NCBI GenBank assembly: GCA_963978905.1
Contig: OZ022258.1
Coordinates: 41,152,591 to 41,216,590, forward strand
Length of the DNA: 64,000 nt
Direction: 5' to 3'
Source of the DNA: Trichostrongylus colubriformis
Taxonomy: Eukaryota > Nematoda > Chromadorea > Rhabditida > Trichostrongylidae
Numbering within the stretch: position 1 is the first letter of the stretch; the number at the start of each line of letters is the position of its first letter. The position numbers were made by a program, and so were the translations under genes. The notes under the pieces were generated by a model, which did no database searches, was not told where the DNA came from, and saw only the letters and a list, made by a program, of their open reading frames with translations. Shown one piece after another: positions 23,785 through 35,672 of the stretch.

Positions 23785-26700
23785 TGGAAAAGTTCCATCT
23801 TTTGAAAAATTAAGCTGCAAACAAGGAGCATTCCATCCATCAAAACAGTAACCACATTGTTCTATTCATATTATTCAATTTTAATACTTTGCACAATATT
23901 TTCCATGTTATTTTCTCAAGCATAAAAATGCTCCTAGATCTTTCTGGCAAAATATAAGTACCAATGATGCCACTTTTCGAATAGAAAATTTAAACGAACC
24001 TCTCGTCGATTTCATCATCTGCCGGTGCATAGCGTGCTCGTTGGGTGAATATCGTGTTAGCTAGAAGGGTTGACAAACTTCTCTGAGTCACATCTTGAGA
24101 CGCAATGTCGAAATGGAATAACTTCCCTTCCGTTGCAGTGACATAAATAGTCTGAACAAGGCAGAGCAAAAAATAAGAATGAATTGTCAATAGTACGGAA
24201 GCATAGCCTGTCCGAAACAGCAAAAATCATTCATCATAAACCAACCTCATTCCTTGTATTTCCCCCCATTTTGAATGTCTCCTCATCACGAAACTTCCAT
24301 CTTTCCCGAGTGAATGCACTAAATTGCCACTTCATCCATCAACAATCAAGTATTCCCAAAACAAGATATTGATCGGTGCTTACTTCTCAAAATCATCAAA
24401 TACTATTTGGAAATGAGATCCGAAGACGTCCCTGTACTGCCTCACGCATTTCCAGAAGTACTGACGAATCAATGCCCTAAATTAATTTTGTCACCATAAA
24501 TAAAAATTAGCTGCGTGGTAAGTGCATTTCTACATCGATGTATGCGGTATATGTCTTCACACTATCATAATACAAAGTACGGCAAAGTTACGGTAACCTA
24601 GTAAATGCCACTCAAAAACATAATCTGCATTACTACCTAACCAAAAAGCAACTATAGGCATCCAAGAAATGCATGATGATGCCCCTGATGTTTTCTGCCC
24701 AATGCACCAAAGTGTGCTTGAATCTATGTCAGGATCTGATTATTTAGTGTACTGACAAACACCACGTCGGCCAACGTGGCTACATGGTTCGAGCAAGCAC
24801 GATCACCTTTTCTTGTGGCGATAACAGGAATTTTTCCCCTAGACAGAAGTAAAACCGGCCTTCCAAGCACTTGCCCGTCAGAAGGGTGCTCAAGTTGAAG
24901 CACGACACTTGGCAGTATCCAACAAAAATACCTCCACTACCTTGTCTTTATCAGTGTTTCCCGGTTATCTCTATCCAAAGATGCCAACCGATTCGATGCC
25001 CTATCGACGATAACCCCGCAAACTAATGGTGGACAAGCACTAGTGTTGAACATTGTCATTTACTAAAATGACAAAATCTTTGCGGTTTAAAAAAGACAGC
25101 ATTACACCTTGAGAGACTTAAACAAAGAAGGGTTTTGGTGAGCGAGGATTACCTTGAACAATCATGCACGGAAAAATAGCTTTCTCTGTAACCCATGTGT
25201 TTATGTTGCATTTGCTTGAGGAGGGTTGCATGCAAAGTTTTACGCGAAAAAGTGAAGATTCGGCTAAGCTATAACTCTTCAAAGCGGTGTCCGAAGGGCG
25301 GGGCCTCGGAGTACATAAATGCATTCTCTGTCGTCCACCGTGGTCGGAGTGGAGACGGGACAGTTTATATAACTTTCTGATCCCTATGATTCTCTGACTG
25401 TGGTGGACGGCGGAGGAAGCATGACCTTCGAAACCCCGCCCCCTCGCCCACCAGTTTGAGGCTGTATGTTAGTCGAAGTCTTCTCCCTTTTTCGTGTGCA
25501 ACGTTGCATGTGGCATTATTAGGCAAATACAATAAATATATGGGTAGAAGAGAAAATCAATTTTCTGTGCACGATTCCTTTAACATTCAAAGTTTTTGCG
25601 TCCGCATTCGAATGTCGTAATTGCGCCGCACCCTCATAGAATTTCGGTGGAATGGAATACTAATTCAACAATTTCCACGTCACACTGTGGGCGTAAGTGT
25701 ATCTATTGTTAGCACTTATGATCACCCACCGTTTATGTCCCTACTACCATTACAGCACTTCTATAATTTAGACCCCAGCATTGCTGCAAAGCGAGGTATC
25801 AACTTCGTGACAAACAGACGAAACCAGTACACACTCAGAGACGGGCCGACAAGACAGACAGACATACTTAGCACATTACATGTAATAGGATATTCCAACA
25901 ATGATCAATCATACCTATTGGTAATTCTCTTTCGTATTATTTTAGACTTTCCTTTGATAGTCTTCTTGATCAGAACTTCAACATCAATTTGATATTGGTA
26001 GATCTGGAAGTAATTCTGGTTATTATAAGAATATTAAGGGAGAGGTCAGAAAAGCTACTTTCTGATCCCATTTCAAACAACGCAACCATCACACTTTCGA
26101 ATGTAGGTTCCAGCATACATCTTGAAATCCCGGGGTCTTGAAAGCCCATCAAAGACGGTAATAGGGGTAATGTAGGTAATAAAAACTCCTAAAGTAACTC
26201 AAATGTTGCTAGGCTACATATATGTGTGTGACAAAATTCTCGATGAAAGGAGGGCCCCAGAGCTTTAGAGGCATCTTTTTGCTGCCACCTGTTTTATGAC
26301 CCATCCCCTCAATCAATGGGAAGTGGGCTTCTTCCTCAGGTTTTTGACAGTTGTTACACTCCGTTTTTTCTTCACTTTGGGACTACCAACAAGGAAAGCG
26401 TTTCAACTTCCCATGGAACTTTGAAATGAGACCCGGATGGGTCGATAGAGCTCCGAATAGTGAGTATGACTGTGGAAACCAAAATTGCAAAATGCTATTC
26501 TGTACGAGTTAGGAGGGGCCAAAGTTAACGTGTGCGTTGCTATGGTAAATATACCATTCAAAAGCTGAATAAGGTGAAAGGGGTGTCGGTAGCGCAATGG
26601 ATTAGCACATATCCCCGGAAAGGATGAAGTGCGGGTTCGAGTACTGTCCGACACAGAAGCTTTTGCCCATGACTCAGCATCCTTGTAGTAACATCAGCAC

Positions 26701-28129
26701 AGCGTTGCTGAGTCAGATCCGCCACCGTGGCTCACTGGTAGTGTTCCGGATCTGCTGGATAAGGATCGTGGGTTTGCTCCTCGCCGGTGTGTTTTTTTGC
26801 ATTTTGTGTTTCATGATCAATAGGTTTTTATTTCGCTTCTGCACGTTTCCTTTTACTGCACCCATCATTTACTCCTAGATTGTAAAGGTCGACTCAAAGG
26901 GAATACATATATCGCGATAATGGCACTGGCAATGCGTGAAGCGTTGGGAACTTAAAGCGGTGTCTTCAGCAATCTATCTGCGAATAGCTTCACTTTAAAA
27001 TTTCGCAACTATATAAAGTAGCGCAAATATCACACGACTTTTTCAGTTAGCGATGATAGATGCCTTCCCTATATGATGGAGGTAGTGTACAGAGAACAAG
27101 GGCTACTGCATGCTAATTTGAACGTCTCACCTTATCCCATATTTCTTCATTCCCTGAATTCAGCATCATCCCACCACTCCGTGCAAAGTAAACTTCAATG
27201 ATGCGACAATGTGGCTGTTTTGCCCGACTCGCCCATTCCCCCGTTTGTGTTAGGCCGCGGTCATACTTTGCGCAAGCTGCGTTAGTTGACGCCGGCACCG
27301 GCGTCAACTAACGCAGCTTGCGCAAAGTATGACCGCGGCCTTAGGCCCATCAGCAGTTGAAATTGAACACGCACGAGTTGACAGGAAGCAGGAATCACAC
27401 GGTTGATACTTCGTTTAGCTTTTTAAAAACAAAGGGTTCAGGCACATCATGAAATATGATGGCGACAGTCTATAGAGGGGTTTCTTCGAGCCGACGCTAT
27501 CTTGCTTCATATTTTGGTGTCCGCTATGCTGAGACAACCAGCCTCATCGTGGATCCAACCAGCTGCCACTCCCAGCTCCCACTTTTCACAGTCTTGTAAA
27601 GACAGCCTGGCCCGAAAACACCTTTCTCACTACTACTGATAGGGATGTGCTTCGATTTTCCTTTGTGCTACTTTTTCCTCCCTTCTCAGAAGCCCTTACG
27701 CGCTCACATATGAAATTGCAATAGAAGTACAGCGTGCCAAGCACCGAGTCAAAGGTGACTCTGCATAAATTTCGCCGACCGCTGGGCCGGCAGCGTGGAT
27801 GGAAATTAGGTCCCCTGACATGAGTCGAGTCACTTGTTCTAGCTCTCGTGCAAATTTCCTGCAACCAGCACATCGCAAATTTTGCGAGATCCCGTGCCCG
27901 AACGTACTTTTCTCCTTATGGTAATACCAAATTTTTGAAAAAAATTTGCCTCACGAGAACCACATGAAAAAATTACACAAAATTGGACCTTTTTCATCGT
28001 AAAAGATTACTGAACGCTCACCTCTTTGCCAACTAATTGACACTTCAGTTCGTACCAATTCGCTAACAACTCAATAAATTGCCCTTTTGTTCCTTTTCCA
28101 GGTCGAGTGTAGACCTCACATACACCTTC
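23785..28129 (-). CDS. Argonaute-family gene, N-terminal part (five exons found)
   Basis: Exons on the minus strand are 28129-28022, 24476-24384, 24318-24246, 24151-24000 and 23815-23785. The first has phase 0 ends and encodes EVYTRPGKGTKGQFIELLAN then WYEL, the hallmark start of the Argonaute N-domain (RPGxGTxGxxIxLxAN). The second ends HFQIVFDDFEK, matching the FDGxK block. The fourth contains YVTATEGKLFHFDIAS, like the beta-strand after that block. The last four join with consistent phases (2-2, 2-0, 0-2, 2-0). An exon between 28022 and 24476, the start codon and the PIWI domain were not found. Argonautes bind small RNAs and silence targets. The subclass (AGO, ERGO/RDE-1 or WAGO type) cannot be told. 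A working gene or a relic are both possible. Confidence 0.5.
25203..25533. mobile_element. Palindromic MITE family G, copy 2
   Basis: TTGCATTTGC...GGTTGCATGCAAAG at the left and the inverse ending at 25533 bracket a GC-rich centre with CCACCGTGGTCGG and GACTGTGGTGGACGG. It is the same family as 14811-15123 and 61163-61424. Confidence 0.7.
25740..25895 (-). repeat. Compound element fragment, reverse orientation
   Basis: ATTGCTGCAAAGCGAGGTAT, then CTTCGTGACAAACAGACG, then GACAGACAGACATACTTAG, then a degraded TGTAATAGGATA end. This is one minisatellite unit plus the microsatellite end of the family. Confidence 0.5.
26535..26700 (+). repeat. tRNA-derived SINE family 1, copy c
   Basis: The 72-nt core 26583-26654 has acceptor arms that pair perfectly (GTGTCGG with CCGACAC), a box-A-like TAGCGCAATGGATTAG and box B GGTTCGAGTAC. 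The anticodon-loop position 33 is not T and the T-arm is imperfect, so it is not a normal tRNA. Leader and tail match copies a and b. Confidence 0.75.
26715..26792 (+). repeat. tRNA-derived SINE family 2, copy a
   Basis: CACCGTGGCTCACTGGTAGT (box-A-like) and GTGGGTTTGCTCCTCGCC (box-B-like) lie 30-40 nt apart. The inverted copy at 30022-30092 shares both motifs and the preceding GTTGCTGAG. Confidence 0.6.
27253..27340. mobile_element. 88-bp near-perfect palindrome, family H, copy 1
   Basis: Two 43-nt arms starting GGCCGCGGTCATACTTTGCG are exact inverses separated by only CA. TTA target duplications sit at 27250-27252 and 27341-27343. No coding capacity. GGC termini and TTA duplication suggest a PIF/Harbinger-type MITE. 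It lies within a likely intron of the Argonaute-family gene. Confidence 0.92.
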
Positions 28130-28451
28130 CTGTAAGCGATAGATACATTTAGGCAACAAGCTCAATGGTTAATCTCCTGTGATACAACGACCACAATAAA
28201 TACTTATGGAAGTGTAAGCAAGGAAATCAAATCCTGTGCAGTGTTGTACGGAACATAGCCAGAAATACGTTAACACACAGTAAGAAGAACGGAATAACCT
28301 TGCCCAAAGTTGTATATTGCAATTACTACAATTACTACAGTTCCACTTTTCATTTCAGTAGAATAAGTGGTAGCCTTCAAATCAGCAAGTCCAGTTGTTT
28401 GGGATTTCCACATATTCTATGAGGCTAGAAAACGGTTCGAAGGGGATGCAA

Positions 28452-28560
28452 CTTACGCTAAGCAAAAGAGAAGCGTGATGCATACTTACGAAGAGCAAAA
28501 AACACGCGTGATGCTTCCCCACGCCGAGCAAAAAGACGCGTGATCCATCCACACGCCGAG
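28452..28560 (+). repeat. ~33-bp minisatellite, about 3 units
   Basis: Imperfect units carry ACGC(T/C)(A/G)AGCAAAA followed by CGCGTGAT. Minus-strand frames across it are repeat translations. Confidence 0.55.
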
Positions 28561-28804
28561 AATCGCGCGACACACGCCGTGTCGGCTTCTCCTGCGCTAC
28601 AGCCGTTCACAGACAAAACCCCAAAAATGGCAAATCTGGATGCACGGGAAGTCATAAAATTCCTCACAAACACGAAATAATCACCGGTCATACAACAAAT
28701 GAATAACCAACAAGTTTGTAAAATGGATCACATTCGAGCAGCTAACCTATGCTTACCAATTAAAGTTAACTCCACTGTTTTTATCGAATTTCTTTTGGAG
28801 CGTG

Positions 28805-28860
28805 AGTTGACGCCGGTGCCGGCGTCAACTAACGCAGACACGCAGAGTATGACCGCGGCC
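28805..28860. mobile_element. Left-truncated copy of the family H palindrome
   Basis: It starts inside the left arm (GTTGACGCCGG), keeps the centre (here TG instead of CA) and a complete right arm to GACCGCGGCC. The arm sequence (ACGCAGACACGCAGAG) belongs to the second subfamily seen at 35587-35672. Confidence 0.85.
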
Positions 28861-29194
28861 TAATTGGGCATAGCTGCCAGATACTAAAGATCTGCGGGGT
28901 TCTAACCAATGCGCAGCGCTTTGGAGCTCGTCCAAACAAAAACAAAACAAAGAAAAACCATCCGCTTTGTATTTCACTTTCAAAGTATTATAGAGCTATT
29001 GCTTCTACTGGTTCTGATGTAAACAGCTTGTGATGCACTACCTGACTACACTTGCGAAACCAGTCTCGGTACTACTGCTATTTCCATAAAGGCATAACGC
29101 GCACCAATCACTCCTCGACCCACCTTCAAGAAACAGTAGATTTTTGTGTCGCTAACTAAGCTGCAACCTTGTTGCGCCGCCGCTTCATCCCACA

Positions 29195-30340
29195 GCGGTG
29201 CTGTGCTGCTCGATCCCAGCCAGCCACGCCCTATTGGCTTACAAGGGAAGGACCCCAAGTTGAAGCGGCCATTCGGAATGTGATACATATGGTCCGACGT
29301 ACTTTCGGACGCTGATCTCGAATCTGTATTCGAAATTTGCAAAACGATTCGCTGAGCGGAGCTATGGAGGTTTTTTTGAAAAAAAATACTATTACATGGT
29401 AGGTTTGGAAGACCATAGCACGCGAGCCAGATTTTCTTGCGCAAAACCAGGCGAATTTCGTGTTCAGGGAGTCGATTACCTCAAGGGACAAGTTTTTAGC
29501 CAATTCGAGAATTTGACCAAATTTCGGAAAAATTCAAGGGCTATAGGGTGGGTGGCAGCCCATTGAACAAAGAGGGAGTCGTTGACCCTTGCCAGGGAAA
29601 TGCTCCTATTTGACGCTTGTTTCGTACATTTAGTGCGATGGGCAAGTGTAAGAGGTATGTGTAGGCTATCTTGTTTAGGTTGCAGGAATTTTTGTCGAGG
29701 AAAATTCAAAGAGTACCACTTTACCCCCTGGCCACCCCCAATTTTCCGAAGTTGGACCAAAAACTGGATTTGGCTGAAAATTTGCACAGAAGAGTAATTC
29801 GACCTCCTGTGCACGAATATTATAATCTTTTTACGCAACTACGCCTGATTCGTGTGGTACGGGAATCTCTTCAACTCGGTATCCTCTCCTGTGAGTAATG
29901 TTAGTAGTTATAAATAAAGTGGAAGAGTAAATGATGGGTGCGATAGGTACCAGTACAAAGAACGTCCGGAGGGGAAAGAAAAGCACTTACTGACAATGAA
30001 ACACAAAATGCAATAAACCCGCACCGGCGGGGAGCAAACCCATTACCCCTATCCTGCAGATGCGGAACACCACCACTGAGCCACTGAGGCCGTTGCTCGC
30101 TCAGCAACGGCCGTGCTAATGACATAGTGCCTCGCCAAGGAGATCCAACGTGTAGCCGTTCACTCAAAAAAAAAACCTCCATAACTCCGCTCAGAGAATC
30201 GTTTTGCAAATTTAGAATACAGATTTGAGATCAGCGTCCGAAATACGTCGGACCATATGTATCCCATTCCGAATGGCCACTCCGACCTGGGGTCCTTCCC
30301 TTGTTAAGTGGGTGCAGCCAGTTGGATTTGGGTGGGTGTG
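29195..30340. mobile_element. ~1.15-kb foldback element
   Basis: Arms at 29195-29380 and 30160-30340 are inverted copies sharing GGACCCCA, CATTCGGAATG, CATATGGTCCGACGTA and GCGGAGCTATGGAGG-like blocks, and end in homopolymer A/T runs. The centre has no recognised protein. A SINE (30022-30092) lies inside it. Confidence 0.7.
30022..30092 (-). repeat. tRNA-derived SINE family 2, copy b
   Basis: The reverse complement reads CAGTGGCTCAGTGGTGGTG (box-A-like) and ATGGGTTTGCTCCCCGCC (box-B-like), matching copy a at 26715-26792. Confidence 0.6.
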
Positions 30341-30567
30341 GCGACGTATCGTGCGCAAAGTCGGCCCACAACGGTGCAGCCTGGGCGGGACCTTACCCAG
30401 GGAAGTACTGCCCAAAAAGGTGAGTCGACTAATCGGATTGCCGCGAGATATGTGCTTAAACCCTACCTTGTCTTTTGCGGAGCATACAGCCCCAGAATTT
30501 CGACCCACCTCCGTTTGAGTAGGCGACTCCGTTGCTGGGTTAGTTTCTGAAGTACGAGTACGACCGT

Positions 30568-30672
30568 GCCGAGGACGCGAAGGACCTTGCCGTGGATGCG
30601 AAGGACCTTGCCGTGAACGCGAAGGACCTTGCCGTGGACGAGAAGGACCTTCCCGTGGACGCGAAGATCTAA
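30568..30672 (+). repeat. 21-bp minisatellite, five units
   Basis: Units of the form GAAGGACCTTGCCGTGGACGC are repeated. The minus-strand frame across it gives a 7-residue repeat (VHGKVLR), but the array has no gene context. Confidence 0.85.
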
Positions 30673-30715
30673 AAAGTATAGCATGACAATACCATTACCA
30701 TCACCCAAGTACACT

Positions 30716-31115
30716 CAAAGGCATCGTGCGGGATAAGCAGAAAAAGAGAACTGGGAACACATATCTCTGAAAGCAAACACACCACTTTAAAAGAGGTGAT
30801 GTGGGCATTGAAGGAGCGCAGCTTGAGATGATATCACGACCTCGTAGCACGAGTCGCCAGCCACGCGTCTGTCGTGGGAGGTACCGGCAAGGGAAGGGCA
30901 ACGTTCGCGGCTGGCCCATTTAGCTATTCGCCATCCCGCATCTACCTCAACGGCTAGTGATGTAGAGGGCGTAAAAGAGAGAGCGCGATAAGCAGGTCTT
31001 CAGGTTCCTATTTATCGAGTTTCTTTATTTGGTTCTTTCTCTACTGTTACAATGCTGAGTATCCCTCCACAATCCGCCGGATTTATCCCCCTCCAGTGTC
31101 TTCAAATTTATGTAG
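30716..31115 (+). mobile_element. Family B element, diverged copy
   Basis: It opens CAAAGGCATCGTGCGGG with GAGAACTGGGAACACATATC and ends with TTTATCCCCCTCCAGTGTCT. The order matches the complete copy at 51001-51497. Flanking TTAA sites have decayed. Confidence 0.55.
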
Positions 31116-32282
31116 ATGACTGTTTTTTGATTCGATCTGATTATTTCAGAGATAATTCTATTCACGTGTTGATTCATACACAGTAAAGCTGAGTTCTCTG
31201 GTGATTAGAACGGTTATTCATTACGCCTGACTTGATGGCAATACTTCAGATGATAATCGTTTCAACCATCTCAGTGCGCTGCAACCCTTTTTTATCACTC
31301 CGCCGAGGAAAATCTATGGGGGCTCAGCAGCATAATGCTTTCTACAATCTCGGAGGATAACATAATTATAATTAAAAGGAACATAAGGGTAATGAGCGAA
31401 ATCAAAACTGGGGAGATATGCTCTCGTATGATGGGGCGACCTGCAAGGGGATAGTCTGTGGCGTGACAGCGTTGAAAGGCGCATTTGGCTCCTCGCCACT
31501 GCCTCATCTGGCTGTGTTCCGGTGCGATATGGACAGCAGGACAAAGAGTTCACGGCTGAACTCGCCCTCAACGTCATCCCCTCAGTGGTGTGGAATGCGC
31601 AAAGGGAGGTCCTCGATAGATAGCAGTGGCAGGCAAAGAGTGGTTCGTCCCGTCTTGACCGTTTCACTCTACCGATGCAATGCTTAACATCGACACTTCA
31701 GTGTTTCACACTAGGTCAAAATCACCCTTGTCGATCTTTCAAAGTCACGAAGGGTTCTGTGCAGCAAACGTTATATCTGATGTGATATTCGAATGTATGG
31801 TGATCGGGATTCAAAAAAGAATAAAAAGGCTTGAACACGTGGATGTAAACCTAGTAATTTCTTCGATTAACTCAAATGATGAGCAGAGATCGGAAAAAGT
31901 ATAGGTGAGAAAATATAGAGGTCAATACCAGCAATAAGGTAGTTTAAGTGAACAGAGTTTGGCCGTAAAGTGCCAGAGTGGTTACCAATCAACCACTGGA
32001 CTTAGGTTTACATAAAATCGGTTTCTTGTAAAAGTTCGACATCCCACCACGTCTGACTTAATTTCAGCTGTTTATTCATAAAACTAATCAATTAGGGTGG
32101 ATCATCCTTCCCTCTATCATCATTTAATTTCCAACACAATTCCGATTCAGATCCGATTTAATCTGGAGCCCTCCTTCACCTGCTCAAGATGACAGCATTC
32201 TTGAAAACGAAACAGGATGGTAAAGTGAAGCTATATATGAAATGATGAGGCCACCGCGCAAGGTGGATGGAAGCGGCAAGAA
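31116..32282. other. No gene recognised
   Basis: Short frames only (for example 31680-31904 +), with no domain and no convincing splice chain. Confidence 0.4.
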
Positions 32283-33005
32283 ACGGAGCTAGGCTTAGAA
32301 CTTATGTACACTGGACACATGGGTTGGCCCCTACGGAATCCTAACTTGCCCCACCTCTCCAGCCCCGTTCCTAAATTGCTTCTTGTGTGCTCGTACCTTT
32401 TGGTCAGTCCCTACCCAATCCTTACTTGAGCAACCTCAACAGGCCCATTTCTGACCTTCCCAATTTTTCGAACCCAAGTAAAGACTTAAATTCGAGCACC
32501 CATCGATTTCGGCGCAAGCTCCGCCCATGGTAGACGGAGCTAGGCTTAGAACTTATGTGCTCCGTACACATGGGTTGGCTCCTACCCAATCCTAACTTGC
32601 CCTACCTCTACGGCCCATTCCTAACTCACCCGATTTTTGACTATTTCTGCGCAAGCCCCGCCTGCCGTGAGCGGCGCTAGGCCTACTTCTTATGAGCTCC
32701 GTACGCTTTAGTCACCCCTCACCCTATTAACTTGTCCGACCCCTCCAGGCTGAATCAACGGGCTTGAATCAACGCCCTACCGAATCTTAACTTGCCCCAT
32801 CTCTCAGGCCCACCCCCAATTTACCCCATTTTTTACAATGTCTGCGCAAACCCCGCCCACTGTGGGCGGGGCTAGGCTCGGTTTTTTATGATCTTCGTGT
32901 GCTTTGGTCAACCCTATCCACTTCTACCTTTTCCGACCACTCCATGCTGGAGTTGAGTTAAGAGTGGATTATGTGACAAACAAACGGACACACACAGACA
33001 CACCA
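32283..33005 (+). repeat. Degenerate tandem repeat, four units, with (ACAG)n end
   Basis: Units starting near 32283, 32533, 32671 and 32863 carry GGAGCTAGGCTTAGAACTTATG and ATCCTAACTTGCCC. Spacing varies from 138 to 250 bp. The array ends in GTGACAAACAAACGGACACAC and TTTATATATAG, the same kind of end as the compound element family, but the unit is different. Confidence 0.65.
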
Positions 33006-33794
33006 AACTTGTGGTTTATATATAGTTAATAGATAATAGACTTACCGAAATCGAGTATATGTCTATAAATGCCATGGATAGGTGGCGACATATGGCAAAA
33101 ACTGCAAAAGACCCCACGACGGCGCGGCACTGGTAGGTAGAAAGATAATACAGGAGAAAATAAATGAAATGCAGTACAAAACTCGAGTTGACTGAGGAAT
33201 GGAATGCGAACTCAATTGAGGAGAATTGAGATAGACAAACCAGCGGCGAAGTATGGCAGAGCAGCACCGTTAGATAAATTAGCGACTATTCTGAATATAA
33301 AGCTTTCGAAGAGTAGATTGAGAAGGGAGGATAGACAACAAGGAAAGAAAGTTTTTCGATTTTTGAACACCGAAGTAGATGTGCTAAGAGAGTGCCTTAG
33401 AGGCGAACGGTAAAAGCTTGACAAATGGGATCCCAATCTCCACTGGTTCTCATCGAGAACGTCTCTAGATCGCTGCAGAGGGTGTGGCCATCGAGACGCA
33501 CGTTGCTCCAACCCCTAGCGGCTGATCCGCTTCACATCACCAAGGTAAAGCCGCGATACGGAGCCGGAAGCGCGCTCATCAAAAGGAGGTTGCACAGAGC
33601 ATGATTTTCTTGAGCTACGCACGTTCGTTTACAGTTGGTAAGTCTTCATTACTCCTAATAGCCACATTACCCCTCTTGACGCCTTCAAAGAAAGCGGAAA
33701 ATTGAAACATGAACGAAAGCTGCATTAGTATCCAAACAACAATACCTAAGTAATTAAACGGAAACAAAGCAAAAAATCGTTAAAATTATGAGTA
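33006..33794. other. No gene confirmed
   Basis: Frames exist on both strands (33204-33413 + and 33511-33212 -) with no domain. A possible minus-strand donor (gtaagt near 33040) cannot be linked to an exon chain. Confidence 0.35.
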
Positions 33795-33968
33795 CAGTCC
33801 ATTTCGGAAAAACTGACGGGGTGTGTCCCACGGACTTGTATGAACGTATGTCAAACTCTCTCAACTCTCTAACCCCGCCACACACTCTCACTCTCGCCAC
33901 GTAATCTCACTCTCGCCATCCACCCGAGTCCGTAGGACACGCCCCGTCAGTTTTTCCGGAATGGACTG
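33795..33968. mobile_element. Tc1/mariner-type MITE, 174 bp
   Basis: CAGTCCATTTCGGAAAAACT at the left is inverted at the right (AGTTTTTCCGGAATGGACTG), continuing through GACGGGG(T/C)GTGTCC for about 45 bp. Both ends are flanked by TA. The centre is pyrimidine-rich (CTCTCACTCTCGCC). Confidence 0.85.
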
Positions 33969-34026
33969 TAGGAATAGTCGGATGCGCTGATAGAGATTGC
34001 ATCAAATGCATACAGATATCAACTTA

Positions 34027-34271
34027 GGCACTGTTCATAGTTAACGATCCAGTGGGCGATTCGGGCGGAAAGGATAAGGTACGTATCGGTTAGATGAATG
34101 ACAAGCCTGAATCACGCGAGTCGCGCGATCCCCTAAATTACCTGATCGGTATGCATTTTTTCCCTTCCACCTAAATCGCACGAATCGCGTCTGAACCACT
34201 CGATTGATATTTATCCTTTTCCTTCCTCCTGAATCGCGCAATCGCCTGAATCGCGAACTCTGAACAATACC
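34027..34271. mobile_element. MITE family E, copy 2, diverged
   Basis: GGCACTGTTCATAGTTAACG at the left pairs with the inverse of GAACAATACC at the right. The interior has fewer of the CGATCGCG blocks than copy 1 (11712-11963). Confidence 0.7.
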
Positions 34272-34612
34272 TCAGACCACTGACCAAAGTTGTTCATTGA
34301 GAATTGCCACGTTTTAACGAAAAAGTAATGGGTAAAAGTAATTGCAAGAGGATTTAATACGAATCAGAAAGTGACAGACGTGATTCTCTCACCTCTTACT
34401 TCGGTGCTTCTTCCCTTGTTGCTTCTCTGTACAATGCACACCCAGGGTCAGGTATGCCGACGAATCACCAATTCTCAAGGGGAGGTAGTATCCCGGGTTG
34501 AGGACTGGTAGTAATTTTTTAAATTCATTTTATTCCACAATTTGAACAAGACAGTAATACTATGATTATTATTACATTACTGATACATCTTTTTAGAGAG
34601 ATCAAATAAATT

Positions 34613-34830
34613 CAGGGTGGGGGGGGGGGGGGGAAGACGCAGCTTTGCGTCGACGTCAACGCTGCTTTCCCTCCCTAGGCTTAGGTTAAAATTGATATCC
34701 CTTCCTCCCACATGAAAAAGCATCTGTCAAAGCATAGGTTCCATCTGCTTTGGCCTAAGCCTAGGGAGGGGAAGAAGCTTTGGCGTTGGTGGAAATTTTG
34801 CGTCTCCCCCCCCCCCCCCCACCTCCCCTT
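34613..34830. repeat. Inverted repeat with poly-G and poly-C ends
   Basis: A run of about 16 G at the left and about 14 C at the right end arms of some 70 bp. The arms also share AGACGCA/TGCGTCT, GGCGTTG/CAACGC and CCTAGGCTTAGG/CCTAAGCCTAGG. The spacer is about 60 bp. Confidence 0.8.
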
Positions 34831-35257
34831 ATTCGACCCGAGGGTCTATTCTATAGCATACCGACAACACAGTTATGAAAGAGAGAAGCGTCGCATGATA
34901 AATCGGTTTGGGTCATTTTTCTCGAAATTTCACTCGACACACGACTTGACTCTATCCACAGCTCCGGGCTCATAATGGTTTAGTCGCGTAGTCTTCTCAA
35001 CTTCATTAGCTCGTTTATGCTGGGATGTGGGTTTTAATGCAGGGACCCAAAGTGCATCCCACGGTTATGCAGCCCGTGCATGAATATCGGGGAATAATTA
35101 CGTCCTTGGCGGACATAGCTATAGTCGGTATGTAATGAAATCACATAAAGATCTCGTTGCCAGCCCATACAACGGTTTCAATGAGATCAATATCAAATTT
35201 GAAACGACCAAAAATTTTGCTGTGATAAGCAATAACTAGTTACCGCTTCTGACGTAC

Positions 35258-35400
35258 CTTTCCATGATTTCTCCTGTCCTGCAGCCTTCGGATGATATGT
35301 GACAAGCTGACAATTGAACATAACCGTAATGTTAGGTGTTTGAGCGAGTCTACGTACACTGTGACTGAGACGACGGCATAGCGTAGCTGCGTACGACACC
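35258..35400 (-). CDS. Possible single exon of an unidentified gene (Tctex-like?)
   Basis: The 143-nt minus-strand segment has acceptor gattcaag and donor gtacgt, and encodes LCRRLSHSVRRLAQTPNITV then MFNCQLVTYHPK...EKSWK. A helix followed by two strands and a WK/WD-like end resembles the core of Tctex-type dynein light chains, but sequence identity is weak. Neighbouring exons were not found. Confidence 0.25.
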
Positions 35401-35586
35401 CTTGAATCAACGACATAGTGAATGTTTAGGTGTTTTGTATTTGCAGCTAGATTTTAAGTGTTTATTGATCTCCATACTTATATCACCCAATGCACATTCC
35501 ATATGGTTTTATTGCTTCGTTTCCAGACAGTTGCTCTATCGCCATCTACGTCATCTTTGCTTTCTCTTTCTTTAAACTTGCTGTTA

Positions 35587-35672
35587 GGCCGCGGTCATAC
35601 TCTGCGTGTCTGCGTTAGTTGACGCCGGCACCGGCGTCAACTAACGCAGACACGCAGAGTATGACCGCGGCC
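35587..35672. mobile_element. 86-bp near-perfect palindrome, family H, subfamily 2
   Basis: The outer part of each arm (GGCCGCGGTCATAC) and the inner part (TGCGTTAGTTGACGCCGG) match copy 1. The middle of both arms changed together, from TTTGCGCAAGC to TCTGCGTGTC. TTA lies at 35584-35586 and 35673-35675. Confidence 0.92.

Noticed and set aside
26583..26654. Functional tRNA gene
   Set aside because: Acceptor stem pairs, but the anticodon loop lacks T33, the T-arm is imperfect, and two decayed copies share extra leader and tail sequence, so it is a SINE.
30463..30714. Minus-strand frame with VHGKVLR repeats
   Set aside because: It arises from a 21-bp minisatellite (multiple of three), with no start context, domain or splice partners.
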